Under the pieces are notes generated by a model that had not been told where the DNA came from, ran no database searches, and was given only the letters and a program-made list of their open reading frames with translations. DNA of 64,000 bases from Tigriopus japonicus (taxonomy: Eukaryota; Arthropoda; Copepoda; Harpacticoida; Harpacticidae). Shown here in pieces: positions 52,501-59,181 of the stretch. The position numbers were made by a program, and so were the translations under genes. Each line of letters starts with the position of its first letter. Positions within the stretch are counted from its first letter, which is position 1. The DNA lies in contig JAAGOF010000081.1 of assembly GCA_010645155.1 (NCBI GenBank), positions 669,537 to 733,536 of the forward strand, in the 5' to 3' direction.

Positions 52501-53884
52501 TGAAGAAGATCAATTGTTGCATTTGAATAGAATCGAGAATTTGTTGACTTGTCCCTTATGAAGGAGTATCTTTTGCAAACAAACCTTTAATTAATTATCA
52601 ATAGAACTGAATTGATTGGCAAAATTTAAAAAAAAACACCATCACCATCTTGATAATGATAAATACGGTGTTTCTGATAACTCGATGAACTTCTGAAATA
52701 GGGCAAAATATGAAATTAGAATTCGAAAACAAATAATGTTGGAGTTGTCGGCTTTGAGACTGAGCGAGTTGGAAGTTTGGCCGAAATTGAAAGAATAAAA
52801 GAGCCACTCATTTTACATATTTAGCGTTACCACCCTGAAGAGAGGAAGATCGTCTGCGACTTCCCGCTCCCTAAAAATATTCAAATAATGAGTTTGAGTC
52901 ATTTAGCAAAATATGCAAATAGATTGAGAATTGAATAGAGGAGCTCCCTTTGGCAAATCCATTCAACGGCCAACTCAAAGGAAATCCTCTTGCCAACGCC
53001 ACGAATTCTCGTCATTGTTTCGTAGTCCCACCTTGCAAACACATTCCTCCATGCTCAGAGTATTAACAGATAATGACAGCCTGTTAATTACAGGCAAAAT
53101 CAACTTGCTCAGCGAGAATGTCAGCTGTTTGCCTTGAAAGATAAATATGAGGCCCTCAAAAAGAGGGCTCTTTGTGCTTATTCACAAGATGTTCATCTCC
53201 TTGAAGACCGCGCTCAATAATGGTGGTTATAAATGATAGGACACACATTCTCTCATGCACACCATGAGAAGGAGCAAATCTGTTTTTTACCCTCTTTTCC
53301 GCTTGTTCGTGGCCTGGAAATAAAACCTACCACAATGGTATCATAATGAAGTGAAATTGCCGTGGTATGATGGTCTCGAGCAATCAGGAAAGTCGAGGGA
53401 GCATAATTCTATTATCATGTTTTGCATCATTCATTATGCCGTCTTGACTCCCATCTTCTGTTCGTTTTACCGTCTTCTACAAATCATAAAAAAGGGGGAA
53501 GGTGGACCCCTCGAATCTGGACGGGAAATAACTTACCGGCGGCACTTCCTTTGAGAGTGTGAATAAACTAAACCTGCGCGCTTTAATTATGGGTTGAAGA
53601 CCATGATATTTATTTCAGGACTGTCTTATGACCAAATTTGAAGTTTTATTACCATGGCTGGCAAAATATGTAAACTTTATGAATTTTTATTATAGATTAT
53701 TCTAGTTTGTTTTGCCTTGAAATTTACGTTCAATTTTACCTGGCTAAACTAGGGATGGTTTTTATCATCTCTAAGGTCTAGTTTAAAGCAATATTGGTGC
53801 ATTAAAACGATCAAAGAAAAGTATCCCCTCCAGGGCAAAAAGGGTCCAATCGGCGCTTCTCTTTGCAGATTCACTCACCGACAT
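1327..53884 (-). CDS. SH2D5: PTB + SH2 domain adaptor protein, SH2D5-like (11 coding exons, about 741 aa)
   Basis: Assembled by hand as complement(join(1327..1560, 2511..2682, 2748..3083, 4583..5112, 7948..8253, 10295..10444, 23612..23686, 23745..23825, 49360..49655, 52831..52870, 53879..53884)); every junction has AG/GT borders and the phases agree throughout. Predicted order: start and Arg/Ser-rich segment (1-16), poly-Asn/His tract (about 80-96), PTB domain (about 108-235; [38 protein letters not shown]), Ser-rich linker (236-597) and SH2 domain (598-698; GAFIVRES with the phosphotyrosine-binding Arg at 625), ending in an acidic tail with DDIYQ. From memory of the family, this PTB-linker-SH2 layout and the SH2 end (FPS..CPL...NP) match SH2D5; the linker is much longer than in the 400-odd-residue human protein. 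Role inferred: a cytoplasmic, non-enzymatic adaptor in phosphotyrosine signalling. Orthology to Drosophila EGFRAP is possible but unverified. Exons 3-11 are firm; exons 1-2 are tentative. Confidence 0.85.
2511..2682 (-). CDS. SH2D5: SH2D5-like gene, coding exon 10 (SH2 core)
   Basis: 172 nt, acceptor TTATTATTCAG and donor GTGAGT. It encodes [20 protein letters not shown], then a strand pair with [14 protein letters not shown]. The FIVRES Arg is the phosphotyrosine-binding residue and is intact, so the domain should be able to bind ligand. The 64-bp intron 2683-2747 separates it from exon 9. Confidence 0.95.
2748..3083 (-). CDS. SH2D5: SH2D5-like gene, coding exon 9 (linker end and SH2 start)
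   Basis: 336 nt, acceptor TTTTTATTTCAG and donor GTAGTT. It carries more Ser/Thr-rich linker, an acidic patch ([13 protein letters not shown]), then [10 protein letters not shown], where the SH2 domain begins with its conserved Trp. Confidence 0.9.
3731..3929. repeat. 21-bp minisatellite, about 9.5 copies
   Basis: Tandem unit ATTCCAATTTCCAATTCCAAA, nearly perfect, with one roughly 10-bp slip in the middle. The unit is a multiple of 3 without stops in several frames, so it produces spurious repetitive ORFs on both strands. It lies in the intron between the exons ending at 4583 and starting at 3083 of the SH2D5-like gene. Confidence 0.95.
4583..5112 (-). CDS. SH2D5: SH2D5-like gene, coding exon 8 (Ser/Asn-rich linker)
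   Basis: 530 nt, acceptor ATGTTTCAG and donor GTAAGA; it leaves two bases (AG) to be completed by the next exon. The product is low-complexity, rich in Ser, Asn, Pro and His, with acidic-Tyr motifs such as DTPYCEV and CDVYSEV. No fold is recognisable. This is the longest exon of the gene. Confidence 0.88.
5320..7326. mobile_element. Large foldback (inverted-repeat) element, about 2.0 kb
   Basis: The left arm (about 5320-5945) and right arm (about 6926-7326) are long inverted copies: the stretch at 5345-5400 recurs reverse-complemented at 7225-7285 with very few mismatches, and the similarity continues inward past the stretch that includes 5780-5860 and 6990-7075. The left arm carries an extra segment (about 5590-5750). 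No transposase is visible, so this is a non-autonomous element. It sits in the 2.8-kb intron between exons 7 and 8 of the SH2D5-like gene. Confidence 0.85.
6036..6138. repeat. Perfect 17-bp inverted repeat inside the foldback element
   Basis: CAGGCTTTCAAAAATTT at 6036-6052 recurs as its exact reverse complement at 6122-6138, giving a potential stem with a 69-nt loop inside the internal region of the 5.3-7.3 kb foldback element. Confidence 0.75.
7948..8253 (-). CDS. SH2D5: SH2D5-like gene, coding exon 7 (PTB C-terminal helix and linker)
   Basis: 306 nt, acceptor TACAATTTCAG and donor GTAATC. It begins [20 protein letters not shown], the amphipathic C-terminal helix of a PTB domain, then enters a Ser-rich linker with a DPIYECTDF motif (Tyr about 286), a plausible kinase or SH2 target. 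Confidence 0.9.
10295..10444 (-). CDS. SH2D5: SH2D5-like gene, coding exon 6 (central PTB strands)
   Basis: 150 nt, phase 0, acceptor TTTTTTAAAG and donor GTAAGT. It encodes [21 protein letters not shown] and [11 protein letters not shown], the typical PTB core strands. It lies 553 bp upstream of the ATG of the opposite-strand transporter at 10998. Confidence 0.9.
10998..11235 (+). CDS. SLC22 gene A, exon 1
   Basis: ATG with [19 protein letters not shown]1, and the start of the extracellular loop ([10 protein letters not shown]). It ends in LPKLD plus one base before GTACAG, an unusual donor. The next exon starts with two bases that complete a Glu codon. Confidence 0.85.
10998..15222 (+). 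CDS. SLC22-family organic ion transporter, gene A (6 exons, 562 aa)
   Basis: join(10998..11235, 13509..13692, 13774..13970, 14031..14283, 14343..14853, 14917..15222). Frames close exactly and give 562 residues, normal for SLC22. Visible features: the N-terminal [17 protein letters not shown] signature, TM1, and a Cys-rich extracellular loop (about 44-140) with an N-glycosylation site (CYNSTI). Further on come the MFS loop motif [10 protein letters not shown] at 164-173, PESPRWLL at 280-287 in the cytoplasmic loop, [10 protein letters not shown] at 464-473, and a terminal LPETHGK. Inferred role: plasma-membrane facilitated transport of organic cations, anions or zwitterions (carnitine- or carcinine-like); the substrate cannot be read from sequence. 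It lies antisense in an intron of the SH2D5-like gene. The first donor (GTACAG) is weak, but the phase and loop sequence support it. Confidence 0.93.
11789..11874 (+). repeat. Dispersed repeat, copy 1
   Basis: About 85 bp resembling 17892-17977: both have GTGCAAAAAGGCAAA-like sequence, then TGTTTATGTTACC, then ACTTTTTGCCC with scattered differences. The family is unidentified. Confidence 0.55.
12101..12748. mobile_element. Foldback element, about 650 bp
   Basis: The first about 85 bp (starting ATGGGAGATGCAGGGGGAGG) return as a nearly perfect reverse complement at 12660-12748. Weaker inverted similarity continues inward (the GGGCGGTCTGTAAA region and GCAATTCGAC) almost to the centre near 12430. 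There is no coding capacity, so it is a non-autonomous hairpin element. It lies in intron 1 of SLC22 gene A. Confidence 0.88.
13509..13692 (+). CDS. SLC22 gene A, exon 2 (extracellular loop)
   Basis: Acceptor TTTCTTCTAG, donor GTTGGT. It encodes Cys-rich loop residues ending in TEYGIVCER, the conserved segment just before TM2. Confidence 0.9.
13774..13970 (+). CDS. SLC22 gene A, exon 3 (TM2-TM3 with MFS motif)
   Basis: Acceptor CTCTTTCCAG, donor GTAAGT. It carries [13 protein letters not shown], the cytoplasmic MFS signature between TM2 and TM3. Confidence 0.95.
14031..14283 (+). CDS. SLC22 gene A, exon 4 (TM4-TM6)
   Basis: Acceptor AATTTTTCAG, donor GTAATC. It covers membrane segments and ends with [11 protein letters not shown]. 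Confidence 0.95.
14343..14853 (+). CDS. SLC22 gene A, exon 5 (large cytoplasmic loop to TM10)
   Basis: Acceptor CATTATTTCAG, donor GTAACC. It includes the polar central loop, RRPMLVL and the hydrophobic segments that follow; it ends SIVILQ. Confidence 0.95.
14917..15222 (+). CDS. SLC22 gene A, exon 6 (C-terminal)
   Basis: Acceptor CAATTTCAG. It encodes [12 protein letters not shown], the last membrane segments, [10 protein letters not shown] and an acidic tail with a Cys cluster, then TAA. Confidence 0.95.
   Translation, partial: TSELFPTSVRNTVVGACSLTSRIGAMMAPVVANLQPGHEYVPMLVFGLVSFIAGITGIFLPETHGKALPVTIRDAEEEDDSPSIFFCFKCCQVKQPEPIPV
16374..16450 (+). repeat. tRNA-like sequence, probable SINE head or tRNA relic
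   Basis: 77 nt bounded by GGGAGGA and its exact complement TCCTCCC, the spacing of a tRNA acceptor stem, with an A-box-like AGTAGCGGATAGCG and a B-box-like GGTTCGATTC. The T-stem does not pair (there is a GATTC duplication), so it is not a functional tRNA. GC-richer sequence follows to about 16610, perhaps a SINE body, but no second copy is in the window. Confidence 0.45.
17892..17977 (+). repeat. Dispersed repeat, copy 2
   Basis: Diverged partner of 11789-11874 in the same orientation, located between the two transporter genes. Confidence 0.55.
18082..18372. mobile_element. Foldback element just upstream of SLC22 gene B
   Basis: Roughly 70-bp arms: 18082-18155 (AATGGATTTGTGCGGTCGGA...) is repeated in inverse at 18300-18372, sharing ATTCTTGGGGCCAAAT. 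The interior is about 140 bp. The right end is 33 bp from the start codon at 18406, so the element forms part of the 5' UTR or promoter of gene B. Confidence 0.85.
18406..18529 (+). CDS. SLC22 gene B, exon 1
   Basis: Start codon in a good context (AAGGCCATGG); N-terminal signature and TM1; donor GTGAGT splitting a Gly codon. Confidence 0.92.
18406..23589 (+). CDS. SLC22-family organic ion transporter, gene B (7 exons, 566 aa)
   Basis: join(18406..18529, 19628..19941, 20651..20843, 22319..22614, 22691..23087, 23150..23283, 23347..23589). All junctions are GT-AG with closing phases; the product is 566 aa, the usual SLC22 length. It starts [17 protein letters not shown]. The extracellular loop (43-146) has five or more Cys and sites NSS and NCS for N-glycosylation. 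The MFS motif [10 protein letters not shown] is at 166-175, PESPRWLI at 282-289, [10 protein letters not shown] at 459-468 and LPETLGSPL near the C-terminus, followed by a cytoplasmic tail. Role inferred: plasma-membrane transport of small organic ions, substrate unknown. It is a diverged paralogue of gene A, not a recent copy: several intron positions differ. The stop overlaps an AATAAA and lies 22 bp from an antisense exon of the SH2D5-like gene. Confidence 0.94.
19628..19941 (+). CDS. SLC22 gene B, exon 2 (extracellular loop)
   Basis: Acceptor TATTTCTTCAG, donor GTTAGT. It encodes [17 protein letters not shown] through LICEDQFK, the family's large glycosylated loop. Confidence 0.94.
20192..20201. 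repeat. Poly-C tract next to the MITE
   Basis: Run of C bases in intron 2 of SLC22 gene B. Confidence 0.8.
20228..20519. mobile_element. MITE family 1, copy 1 (292 bp)
   Basis: Terminal inverted repeats of about 28 bp: CTAGAGGGCTAACAGAGAAA at the left end, and its complement with two or three changes at the right. It is flanked by a perfect 6-bp direct repeat TTAGTC (20222-20227 and 20520-20525), a likely target-site duplication. A second copy is at 59182-59472, about 90% alike by eye. It lies in intron 2 of SLC22 gene B. Confidence 0.92.
20651..20843 (+). CDS. SLC22 gene B, exon 3 (TM2-TM4 with MFS motif)
   Basis: Acceptor TTTTTCTTGAAG, donor GTAAGA. It contains [15 protein letters not shown]. 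Confidence 0.94.
21630..21735. repeat. Solitary arm of the 51.3-kb foldback family
   Basis: About 105 bp closely match one arm of the element at 51297-51883, beginning at AGGGGTC-CCCAAAATA and ending with ACATCTACTCATAAGAGAT. The partner arm is missing here, so this is a truncated copy in intron 3 of SLC22 gene B. Confidence 0.75.
21859..22235. repeat. Inverted minisatellite cassette (GGTCAC units)
   Basis: About three units like GGTAAAAAGGTCACA at 21859-21905 face about five reverse-complement units (GTGACCTTTTTACC-type) at 22165-22235. The interior of about 260 bp contains an internal direct duplication (GG-TGGAACACAAT-AT near 21998 and 22125). It lies in intron 3 of SLC22 gene B. Confidence 0.75.
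22319..22614 (+). CDS. SLC22 gene B, exon 4 (TM4-TM6)
   Basis: Acceptor GAACATTTTAG, donor GTAAGA. It ends in the cytoplasmic loop after [11 protein letters not shown]. Confidence 0.95.
22691..23087 (+). CDS. SLC22 gene B, exon 5 (central loop to TM10)
   Basis: Acceptor TTTACAAAACAG, donor GTGAGG. It has a polar Lys/Glu-rich loop, then membrane segments with DHLGRKPTL. Confidence 0.95.
23150..23283 (+). CDS. SLC22 gene B, exon 6 (TM10-TM11)
   Basis: Acceptor ACGTTTATAG, donor GTACGT. It contains [13 protein letters not shown]. Confidence 0.95.
23347..23589 (+). CDS. SLC22 gene B, exon 7 (C-terminal)
   Basis: Acceptor AAATGTTTCAG; last membrane segment, [12 protein letters not shown] and a cytoplasmic tail rich in His at the end; stop TAA. 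Confidence 0.95.
   Translation, partial: VAIYLPKVAFRALPLLLMGGCAILGGVLTLFLPETLGSPLIESVGELKGLGEHSKPFFSWWTTSKLQKHLASHLHHGVHE
23585..23590 (+). terminator. AATAAA overlapping the stop codon of SLC22 gene B
   Basis: The hexamer includes the TAA stop. If used, cleavage would fall 10-30 bp further on, around the edge of the antisense exon at 23612-23686. Confidence 0.4.
23612..23686 (-). CDS. SH2D5: SH2D5-like gene, coding exon 5 (PTB strand [13 protein letters not shown])
   Basis: 75 nt, phase 0 at both ends, acceptor CTTGCTTTAG and donor GTAAGC. It encodes the PTB strand ending [10 protein letters not shown], which continues into [14 protein letters not shown] of the next exon 13.2 kb away. Only 58 bp separate it from exon 4. 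It lies 22 bp beyond the stop codon of the plus-strand SLC22 gene. Confidence 0.85.
23697..23702 (+). terminator. Alternative polyadenylation signal of SLC22 gene B
   Basis: AATAAA followed by T/GT-rich sequence. If used, the 3' UTR of gene B would be antisense to the whole SH2D5-like exon 23612-23686. Confidence 0.45.
23745..23825 (-). CDS. SH2D5: SH2D5-like gene, coding exon 4 (PTB N-terminal part)
   Basis: 81 nt, phase 0 at both ends, acceptor TTTCCTTTGCAG and donor GTAAAA. It encodes [14 protein letters not shown] and a following helix ([10 protein letters not shown]). YLG is the hallmark start of many PTB domains. Confidence 0.85.
28776..28946. repeat. 14-bp perfect inverted repeat around GTTGCCAAAAC
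   Basis: AGTGTTGCCAAAAC at 28776-28789 and its exact complement at 28933-28946 enclose about 143 bp. It may be a short inverted-repeat element of the same kind as those at 48.7 and 61.5 kb, which share GTTGCCA. Confidence 0.45.
32428..32459. repeat. (TTGG)n microsatellite
   Basis: About eight perfect tetranucleotide units. Confidence 0.95.
33474..33659 (+). mobile_element. tRNA-derived SINE, copy 1 (about 185 bp)
   Basis: Head resembling a type II (Leu/Ser-like) tRNA: GAAGCCAGAGTGGCCGCGC as A-box region, a long variable-arm-like stretch and a perfect B box GGTTCGAATCC. Then comes a body ending TAGTAGAAAATCCGCAACC and an A-tail. It matches the copy at 61320-61504 along its whole length. It lies in the 25.5-kb intron, plus orientation. 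Confidence 0.9.
35545..35755. repeat. Possible degenerate GTTGCCA-type inverted-repeat element
   Basis: GTTGCCAGGACAAAATTTTT with GATGCCACTT near 35550-35585 faces an inverse, poorly conserved counterpart (TTTTGCCAAAAACTAGC...GGCAAC) near 35710-35750. The similarity is weak, so this is tentative. Confidence 0.3.
48738..49047. mobile_element. Foldback element, about 310 bp
   Basis: Arms of about 100 bp: 48738-48842 (CCCTGCAAAA...CTGATCAGGGCCTCTTGTGG...GGTTGCCAG...GCCACTC) is repeated in inverse at 48940-49047. There is no coding capacity. One arm also resembles the 61524-61765 element (TTGTGGTCA, GTTGCCAG). Confidence 0.85.
49360..49655 (-). CDS. SH2D5: SH2D5-like gene, coding exon 3 (low-complexity N-terminus and first PTB strand)
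   Basis: 296 nt with a good acceptor (TTGGTTTCAG) and donor (GTAAGA). It encodes a polar segment, a run of Asn (with Ile interruptions) then four His, and ends in MRVTRNAQ, which flows directly into YLGCFQV of the exon at 23745-23825 to make the first PTB strand. That join across 25.5 kb is the evidence that this exon belongs to the gene. The Asn/His run is an (AAC/CAC)n trinucleotide repeat, so its length probably varies. Confidence 0.8.
49409..49462. repeat. Trinucleotide repeat coding for the Asn/His tract
   Basis: GGT/GTT repeats on the plus strand, read as AAC/CAC on the coding minus strand, inside exon 3 of the SH2D5-like gene. This type of tract changes length by slippage. Confidence 0.9.
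49656..52830 (-). other. Intron 2 of the SH2D5-like gene
   Basis: 3.2 kb with the foldback element at 51297-51883 and a short (CA)n at about 50818-50834. No convincing coding exon was seen. Confidence 0.5.
51297..51883. mobile_element. Foldback element, about 587 bp
   Basis: The ends are inverted copies starting CTTCTACGAGGGGTATCCAG; the arms run to about 51495 and from about 51690, roughly 195 bp each and about 75-80% alike by eye. The inner arm segment matches the solitary fragment at 21630-21735. No transposase is present. Confidence 0.9.
52831..52870 (-). CDS. SH2D5: SH2D5-like gene, tentative coding exon 2 (40 nt, Arg/Ser-rich)
   Basis: An acceptor (TATTTTTAG) and a donor (GTAACG) bound 40 nt that read [13 protein letters not shown] plus one base. 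That leftover G joins the GT at the start of the 49360-49655 exon to make a Gly codon. Vertebrate SH2D5 also starts with a Gly/Arg/Ser-rich stretch, as far as I recall. The phase match supports it, but an exon this short can arise by chance. Confidence 0.5.
53879..53884 (-). CDS. SH2D5: SH2D5-like gene, tentative coding exon 1 (start codon, Met-Ser)
   Basis: On the minus strand an ATG-TCG pair is followed at once by a strong GTGAGT donor (53873-53878) and preceded by A at -3. It ends in phase 0, which is exactly what the 40-nt exon at 52831-52870 needs. The 5' UTR would continue to higher coordinates. No other evidence supports it, so the true start may lie elsewhere. Confidence 0.4.
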
Positions 53885-56800
53885 TATGTGTACCACCCTT
53901 GAAGCCATTCGAAATTTATGATCATTGTTCGGGAAAACCAAGTTATGGGAATGAATAGTCCAACCACCAGCGTCTTCATATGTTCATTTGATCTGTTAAA
54001 GAGCCAACTCCGATGTTCGCCAAGTTTTGATTTGAAGGAAAAAGGAACGAAAGAAATCGTGGCCCATTAAAAAACTCAATGAACACGTCAAATTGTCAAT
54101 CTTGGCTTTGTATTGCAATAGAATTGGGCTCAAAAGAAGAGATTTGGTGTCCTTTCGCCTGGTTGCCCTTTCCTTCAGGCAATCTTGCAGACATTTATCA
54201 GTTTCTTCTTTAAAGACCACAAGGCCAAGCCAAATCCAGGGTTCCCTGGCCTTGCTCATCGCCCATTTTCAGTGGATCTTTCAAGCTCAAAATCAAAGGC
54301 TATTCTCAAAAAAAGATCAATGTTTGCGATAAATTTGCATCTGGCAACCCTGATGGGTCTTTTGGCCTTTTGGTGGTCAGGTCTTTGGGGGTCCCATGGC
54401 TTTTTGGTCAATTTACAATGAACACAACAGAGTTACTGGCCAATGACCACCACCCATTCGGGACTACAATACCAGCCATTTCGTGACCAACTGAGCGTTG
54501 AACGTGCCAAAGATGGACGACGATAACCCCAAAATCGATTGAACTTTCTCTGCACCGCCACTTTTTAAAGAAAAAGAATGCTCAGAGGTTGTTTTTTTTC
54601 TTTCTTTTTTTAAAAGACATTTGCTCAGATGAAAGAGTAGACACGTAGCAAGTCATTAGTTGCATCCGTAATCACTGTAGAGCGCACGTTACATTCCGCT
54701 CAAGATGAAATAATCCATTAATTTCCAGCAACGCTTAGGAGGCCTTGAACAATTTTCTATTCACATCAATTCGGTCAGCAGCAGATCCAGCACCGGTCTT
54801 CCCTCGAGTTCCATTTCGAGTCCCTTTGGAACCGTCTTTGATGTGGGCTTTGGAACCCAACGTGTTCACAGATACGTGGTCAAAACTAGATCAGAGACTG
54901 CAGAACCGGCCCTGTGCATTGGGTACGAATGACAAGAAGAAGGTAGAACCTGAGGAAACGAAGATTGACCTGAGTGAGAGGAATTCTTATTCCGTGCATC
55001 GCTCAAGACAATCTTCTACTTGGCTCCAAATTGGACTGCTGAAACACATGGACTGGCTTGGAGAATCAGTTTTAGTCTAGAGCTTTCACTTAATAACCAA
55101 TTTCATTCCAGCTGAACTTGAAAGGGAAGAATTGCGTTTAAAAAAATGAATAGGAAAAAATGCACTAGAATAGAGCCACCGTAAAAAATAGTACGCATAT
55201 AATATATTGGGTCCCAGTCTCACCTAATAGCACTTGAAACATAACGCTAAAAGTTTGTAAAAAATGATTTAATGTAAAAGGACAAATTTGCACCATTAAG
55301 AATAAGTGCTCTTTCCTTTTTCCTCGCCAAGTTTGTGGAGATATTTGGGGTCAAATGGGACCCTGCAACGTCATTCGGGTACTCTTCTAATCGCAATGGC
55401 TCTACAAAAAATCAAACTTTCCGAGGTTGATTTTTCAAATCTGTTTTTCCAACCTCCTCACAAAATCTCAATCCCAAAGGTCAATTTTTTCTTAAATAGC
55501 GCTTCCACCCCAAGTGTTTCAGCGGTCCAGATCACACATTCCCTCCCCTCTTCTTGACCGAAATTGCACTCGCTTTTGCTCGCACACGTGTCAATGTTAA
55601 TGTCCCTCTGAATATATCTCGTCCCTCTGGAGAAGGTCGATTCGACTATGGAACTCTTCAAGCTCTTCAAAGGTCTTCTTATCTGATGGATTAACAACAC
55701 AACCCGATTGGCTACGTTGTCGATGTGTCTTAATTCATTTTCAATAGAAAGGATGCACGTCGAGATCCTATCAGTGATGGATTCTCTGAAGCTCTCTATT
55801 GCCCGATTCCATCTCAGACATCATTTCCTATGCAAACCATTCAAAGACACGCCCAGTCATTTTACCCAGTTTGAAGGCATTGCAAATCAACTTGACTTTC
55901 AATTGAAGAAAAATGTGTAATAGGAGAGGACCAAGAGTCATTTTCAAAAGGGATTATGAAGCTCCCTTTGGACCTTTAAAGGCCAGAAGAACCAGGGGAA
56001 TTGAGGATTCTCCCCTCACTTTTTGAGGGACTTTGACTACAGTTCGTTTTTCCCTTGATGTCGAGAGCCTTCTAGCGAGAAATAATCATCAGAGCTCTCT
56101 AAAGACCAATGGACAATGAGAGTAGGGAGAAGGAACCTTGTCATGAAAGGTCCCTGAAATTGAGCTTTGAGGTAGATAATGGAATACAAGGACCTCGCAT
56201 GGGACCATTATGATTATGAGTCTCGTATGATGTGAATGAAGGTGGGCAATTTTATTTACAACTTTATGATTTACAACTACGTGATGGACTACAGAATGTT
56301 TTGCTCATTCCTTGTGATGAGACTGGTCCATCCGCAAGTGCGGTACACAAAGAGATTCATTGCATCATATTTCAACAACACTTTTTGCCCCCCAATAAGA
56401 CAAGTACTGAATCAGAGACAGCAGCAAGAAAGAGAGAATGAGCTCACTCAAGAGGGGATAACTAAACTCCTTAGTTGTCACTTGTGGAATTAAAGCTCTT
56501 ATAGGACGGTAGTAGTGTCATCTAGCCATAAATTGGTTGACAAAAACAAAACATAGATATTATCATGTGATTCTAGTGAAGCTAGGTAATTTGTTGAAAA
56601 GGCTTTAGGAAGTAAAATGGAGTATAATTTTAAGATATTCATTCAAAGCCCCAGGTTTTATTTTTCCAACTTATTGTGAGAGCAGTGTGTGTTTGCCCAT
56701 TTGTACTTTAACCACAGGATATTACCATTAATTTTATATGATTTGGCGTAATGATTCATGTCCTTATAGATGTGATGAACCATTTTTTCTAGTTTAGTTC

Positions 56801-59181
56801 CCGGAGCTTTAACCGATACAAGGCAGTTTTCCCTGTTGGTCAAAAGTGTTGCCAAATTGGCCTTAATTTAGCTTTTGGGTCAAAGTTTGAAACCCACCCT
56901 CATTCATGGTTAACAAAGTGAATTAAACAACATAAGTAGAAACAGCAACACTTTTTATCAATCGTATAATAAGAATATAATAATGATAGATTGATAAATA
57001 TAATAATATAATATAATAATCGTAAAATAATAGAAGTTAAGCTTTTGTTAGTTTGAGTAACCAGTAGGGTGTCTCATTGGACTGACTAGTATTTTGTTAC
57101 ATATGGCTAATCTACATCTTACCTTTGTGAAAAGTAAACAAAATTGATTGGAAAAAAACATAAGCAACATCCATTTCAAAAACATATTTTCACAAAAATC
57201 TGAAGATTGAAAGGGGCTTCTATAAAATGATAATGATTCTAAGCGCAACTTTCCATTACTCAGAACACAAAATGGCCTTCAAAAAAGCTGGTCAAGACGT
57301 TAGAGTTATCCTCGACAAGCTGAAACATGGCTTGGGACAAATTAATTGTCTTTTTCTGCAGACAACAATGAGTTTGGAACCAGTGGGACAGAGGATCTGT
57401 TCCACTTCCTCGTTCCCAAGTAAATTATATCTTCTTCGCCCCCCTCCAATTCTACCATGTCGACATGTAGAAAATCTTCACCCAAAGCAAATACTAAGTC
57501 ATGAATTCTTATGTTTTGGGACCCAAAAATCACAAAGCCCTCTTTTTGGAACAAAACAATTTCCCTCGATGTTTTTGCATCCCCTCCCATGAAGAAACAC
57601 GGAAAAGACAATTTCCTGCACTTTCAAGTTCCTCCTCCCAAATCCCTTACCTGGAACAAGAAAATGGAAACATTATTATATACCCTTGGACGCCCGGTGA
57701 CAAAGAACTCTATTATTTTGGAACGACATTGGTTCTTGATCTCTCTCTGGTCCCTTTGGAGGATGCTTTTTCTATTCCTTGATATGTTGGATGTCTACTC
57801 ATGAAAGAGGATCGAGTTTTTCCCCCTTCTGTGTCTGCTGTTCACTTGGATCAAGTTCCACGAGGATGCCAGATCTCTGGCTAATAGAGTCCTCCTCCTG
57901 GTTTTTCTCACAGTTCGTCGACTTTGCAACTAGATCGATTGGAATGGATCTGAATCGAGGTCATTCACTTGTTTAATTGAACAGACTCCGATCGGTCTTT
58001 TTTGGGTTTAGGGCTTTTCAAGTCAACTGATCTTTTGATACTTGTTTTTCATATATTTTTTGTATTTTTTGTAACGTCTTTACCCTAGTTTAAAGTGGGC
58101 CAAAACGACAAGCAAACGATGAAAAGAATGGAAACGTTGAAGTTTTTGCTTAAAACTTCAAAACCACTTTTTTCTGCCGGGTAAAACTGTTTTGAATTTT
58201 GACCTTGAAATGACCTTGTTTTTTTGTATCTTCCCGAGGTTAAATATTACAAAGAAACGTCTAGTCGCGTGTTGCATAACTTAGTAATGTTTTTGAGATT
58301 ATTCTCCGACCCAAAAAACGTCACCAATAAAACGAAAGCAAAATAATTTGTATCAACCAACCAAATATTTCTACTGCATTTATTGACTAACGGTGAAAAA
58401 AACACAAGAAAAATATTAATACATTTTTTCCAAAACAAACATTTTTGGCCATTTTTACAAATTAAAATTGACGTTTTTCAGCCATTTTCCGCTCTTCTCT
58501 TTTAAGAAACCTTTAAGAAATTTGTACACCGATGACATTTTGTTAAATGATGTTTTGGAACAATAAATTTTCAACCACCGTCTGACACTACTTAAGTTTG
58601 ACAAAATGCCAGTTTTGGATTTTGATTATCACAACACATAATTTTTGGGTCAAGGAATAACTGAACCAACCAAGCCCAACTGACAGATCTATGGATGGAT
58701 GAAGCAGAAAGAGTAAGTTCGTCCTTTTTTCTAGAAAAGAGCAAAGTGAAGTTGATGGATAAAAAGGTGGGTAAGTATTTGGGGTTCCCTGAGGCAATAA
58801 CGCAGTGATAACTTTTTTTGCTTGCCCATACGAGCGTCTGATCAAGGTATTCATTCCAAAGAAAACTTTGATTCCTTTGCGAGGCTTTTTTGTGGATCCT
58901 TCTTCCCGATATCTCTAGTGTGTCTGTGTGTGGGTCCTATAAGGATCCCCGATTCATGAAGCATCTTTACACATTGGCTGTTCAGCATAAAAACATCCGA
59001 GTTTCTGGCACTTGAAAAGGAAAAGAAAGAAGGGATTTGACTGAACTCGATTTGGGGAAACTCAAAAAGCCATGACATTGAAAGTACTTGAAATTCTAAC
59101 TTGGATCCTTGATTTCTTCCTTTTCTCGATAGATCTTTGCCATTTAGAAGAGAAGAGAAGACAACTCGAGGCACGTTGAAA
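53885..59181. other. Upstream flank of the SH2D5-like gene
   Basis: Expected to hold the 5' UTR, possible non-coding first exons and the promoter of the minus-strand gene. I see no recognised protein domain in any frame. An AT-only-like stretch (TAATA/ATAATA repeats) is at about 56960-57035. Confidence 0.4.

Noticed and set aside
54745..55080. 111-codon plus-strand open frame
   Set aside because: No recognisable domain or intron structure; composition is ordinary for non-coding DNA here.
55199..55250. 23-nt minus-strand microexon (contains ATG, flanked by TTTTAG and GTGAGA)
   Set aside because: Borders look good, but its phase from the ATG leaves one base and does not match the downstream 40-nt exon; no independent support.
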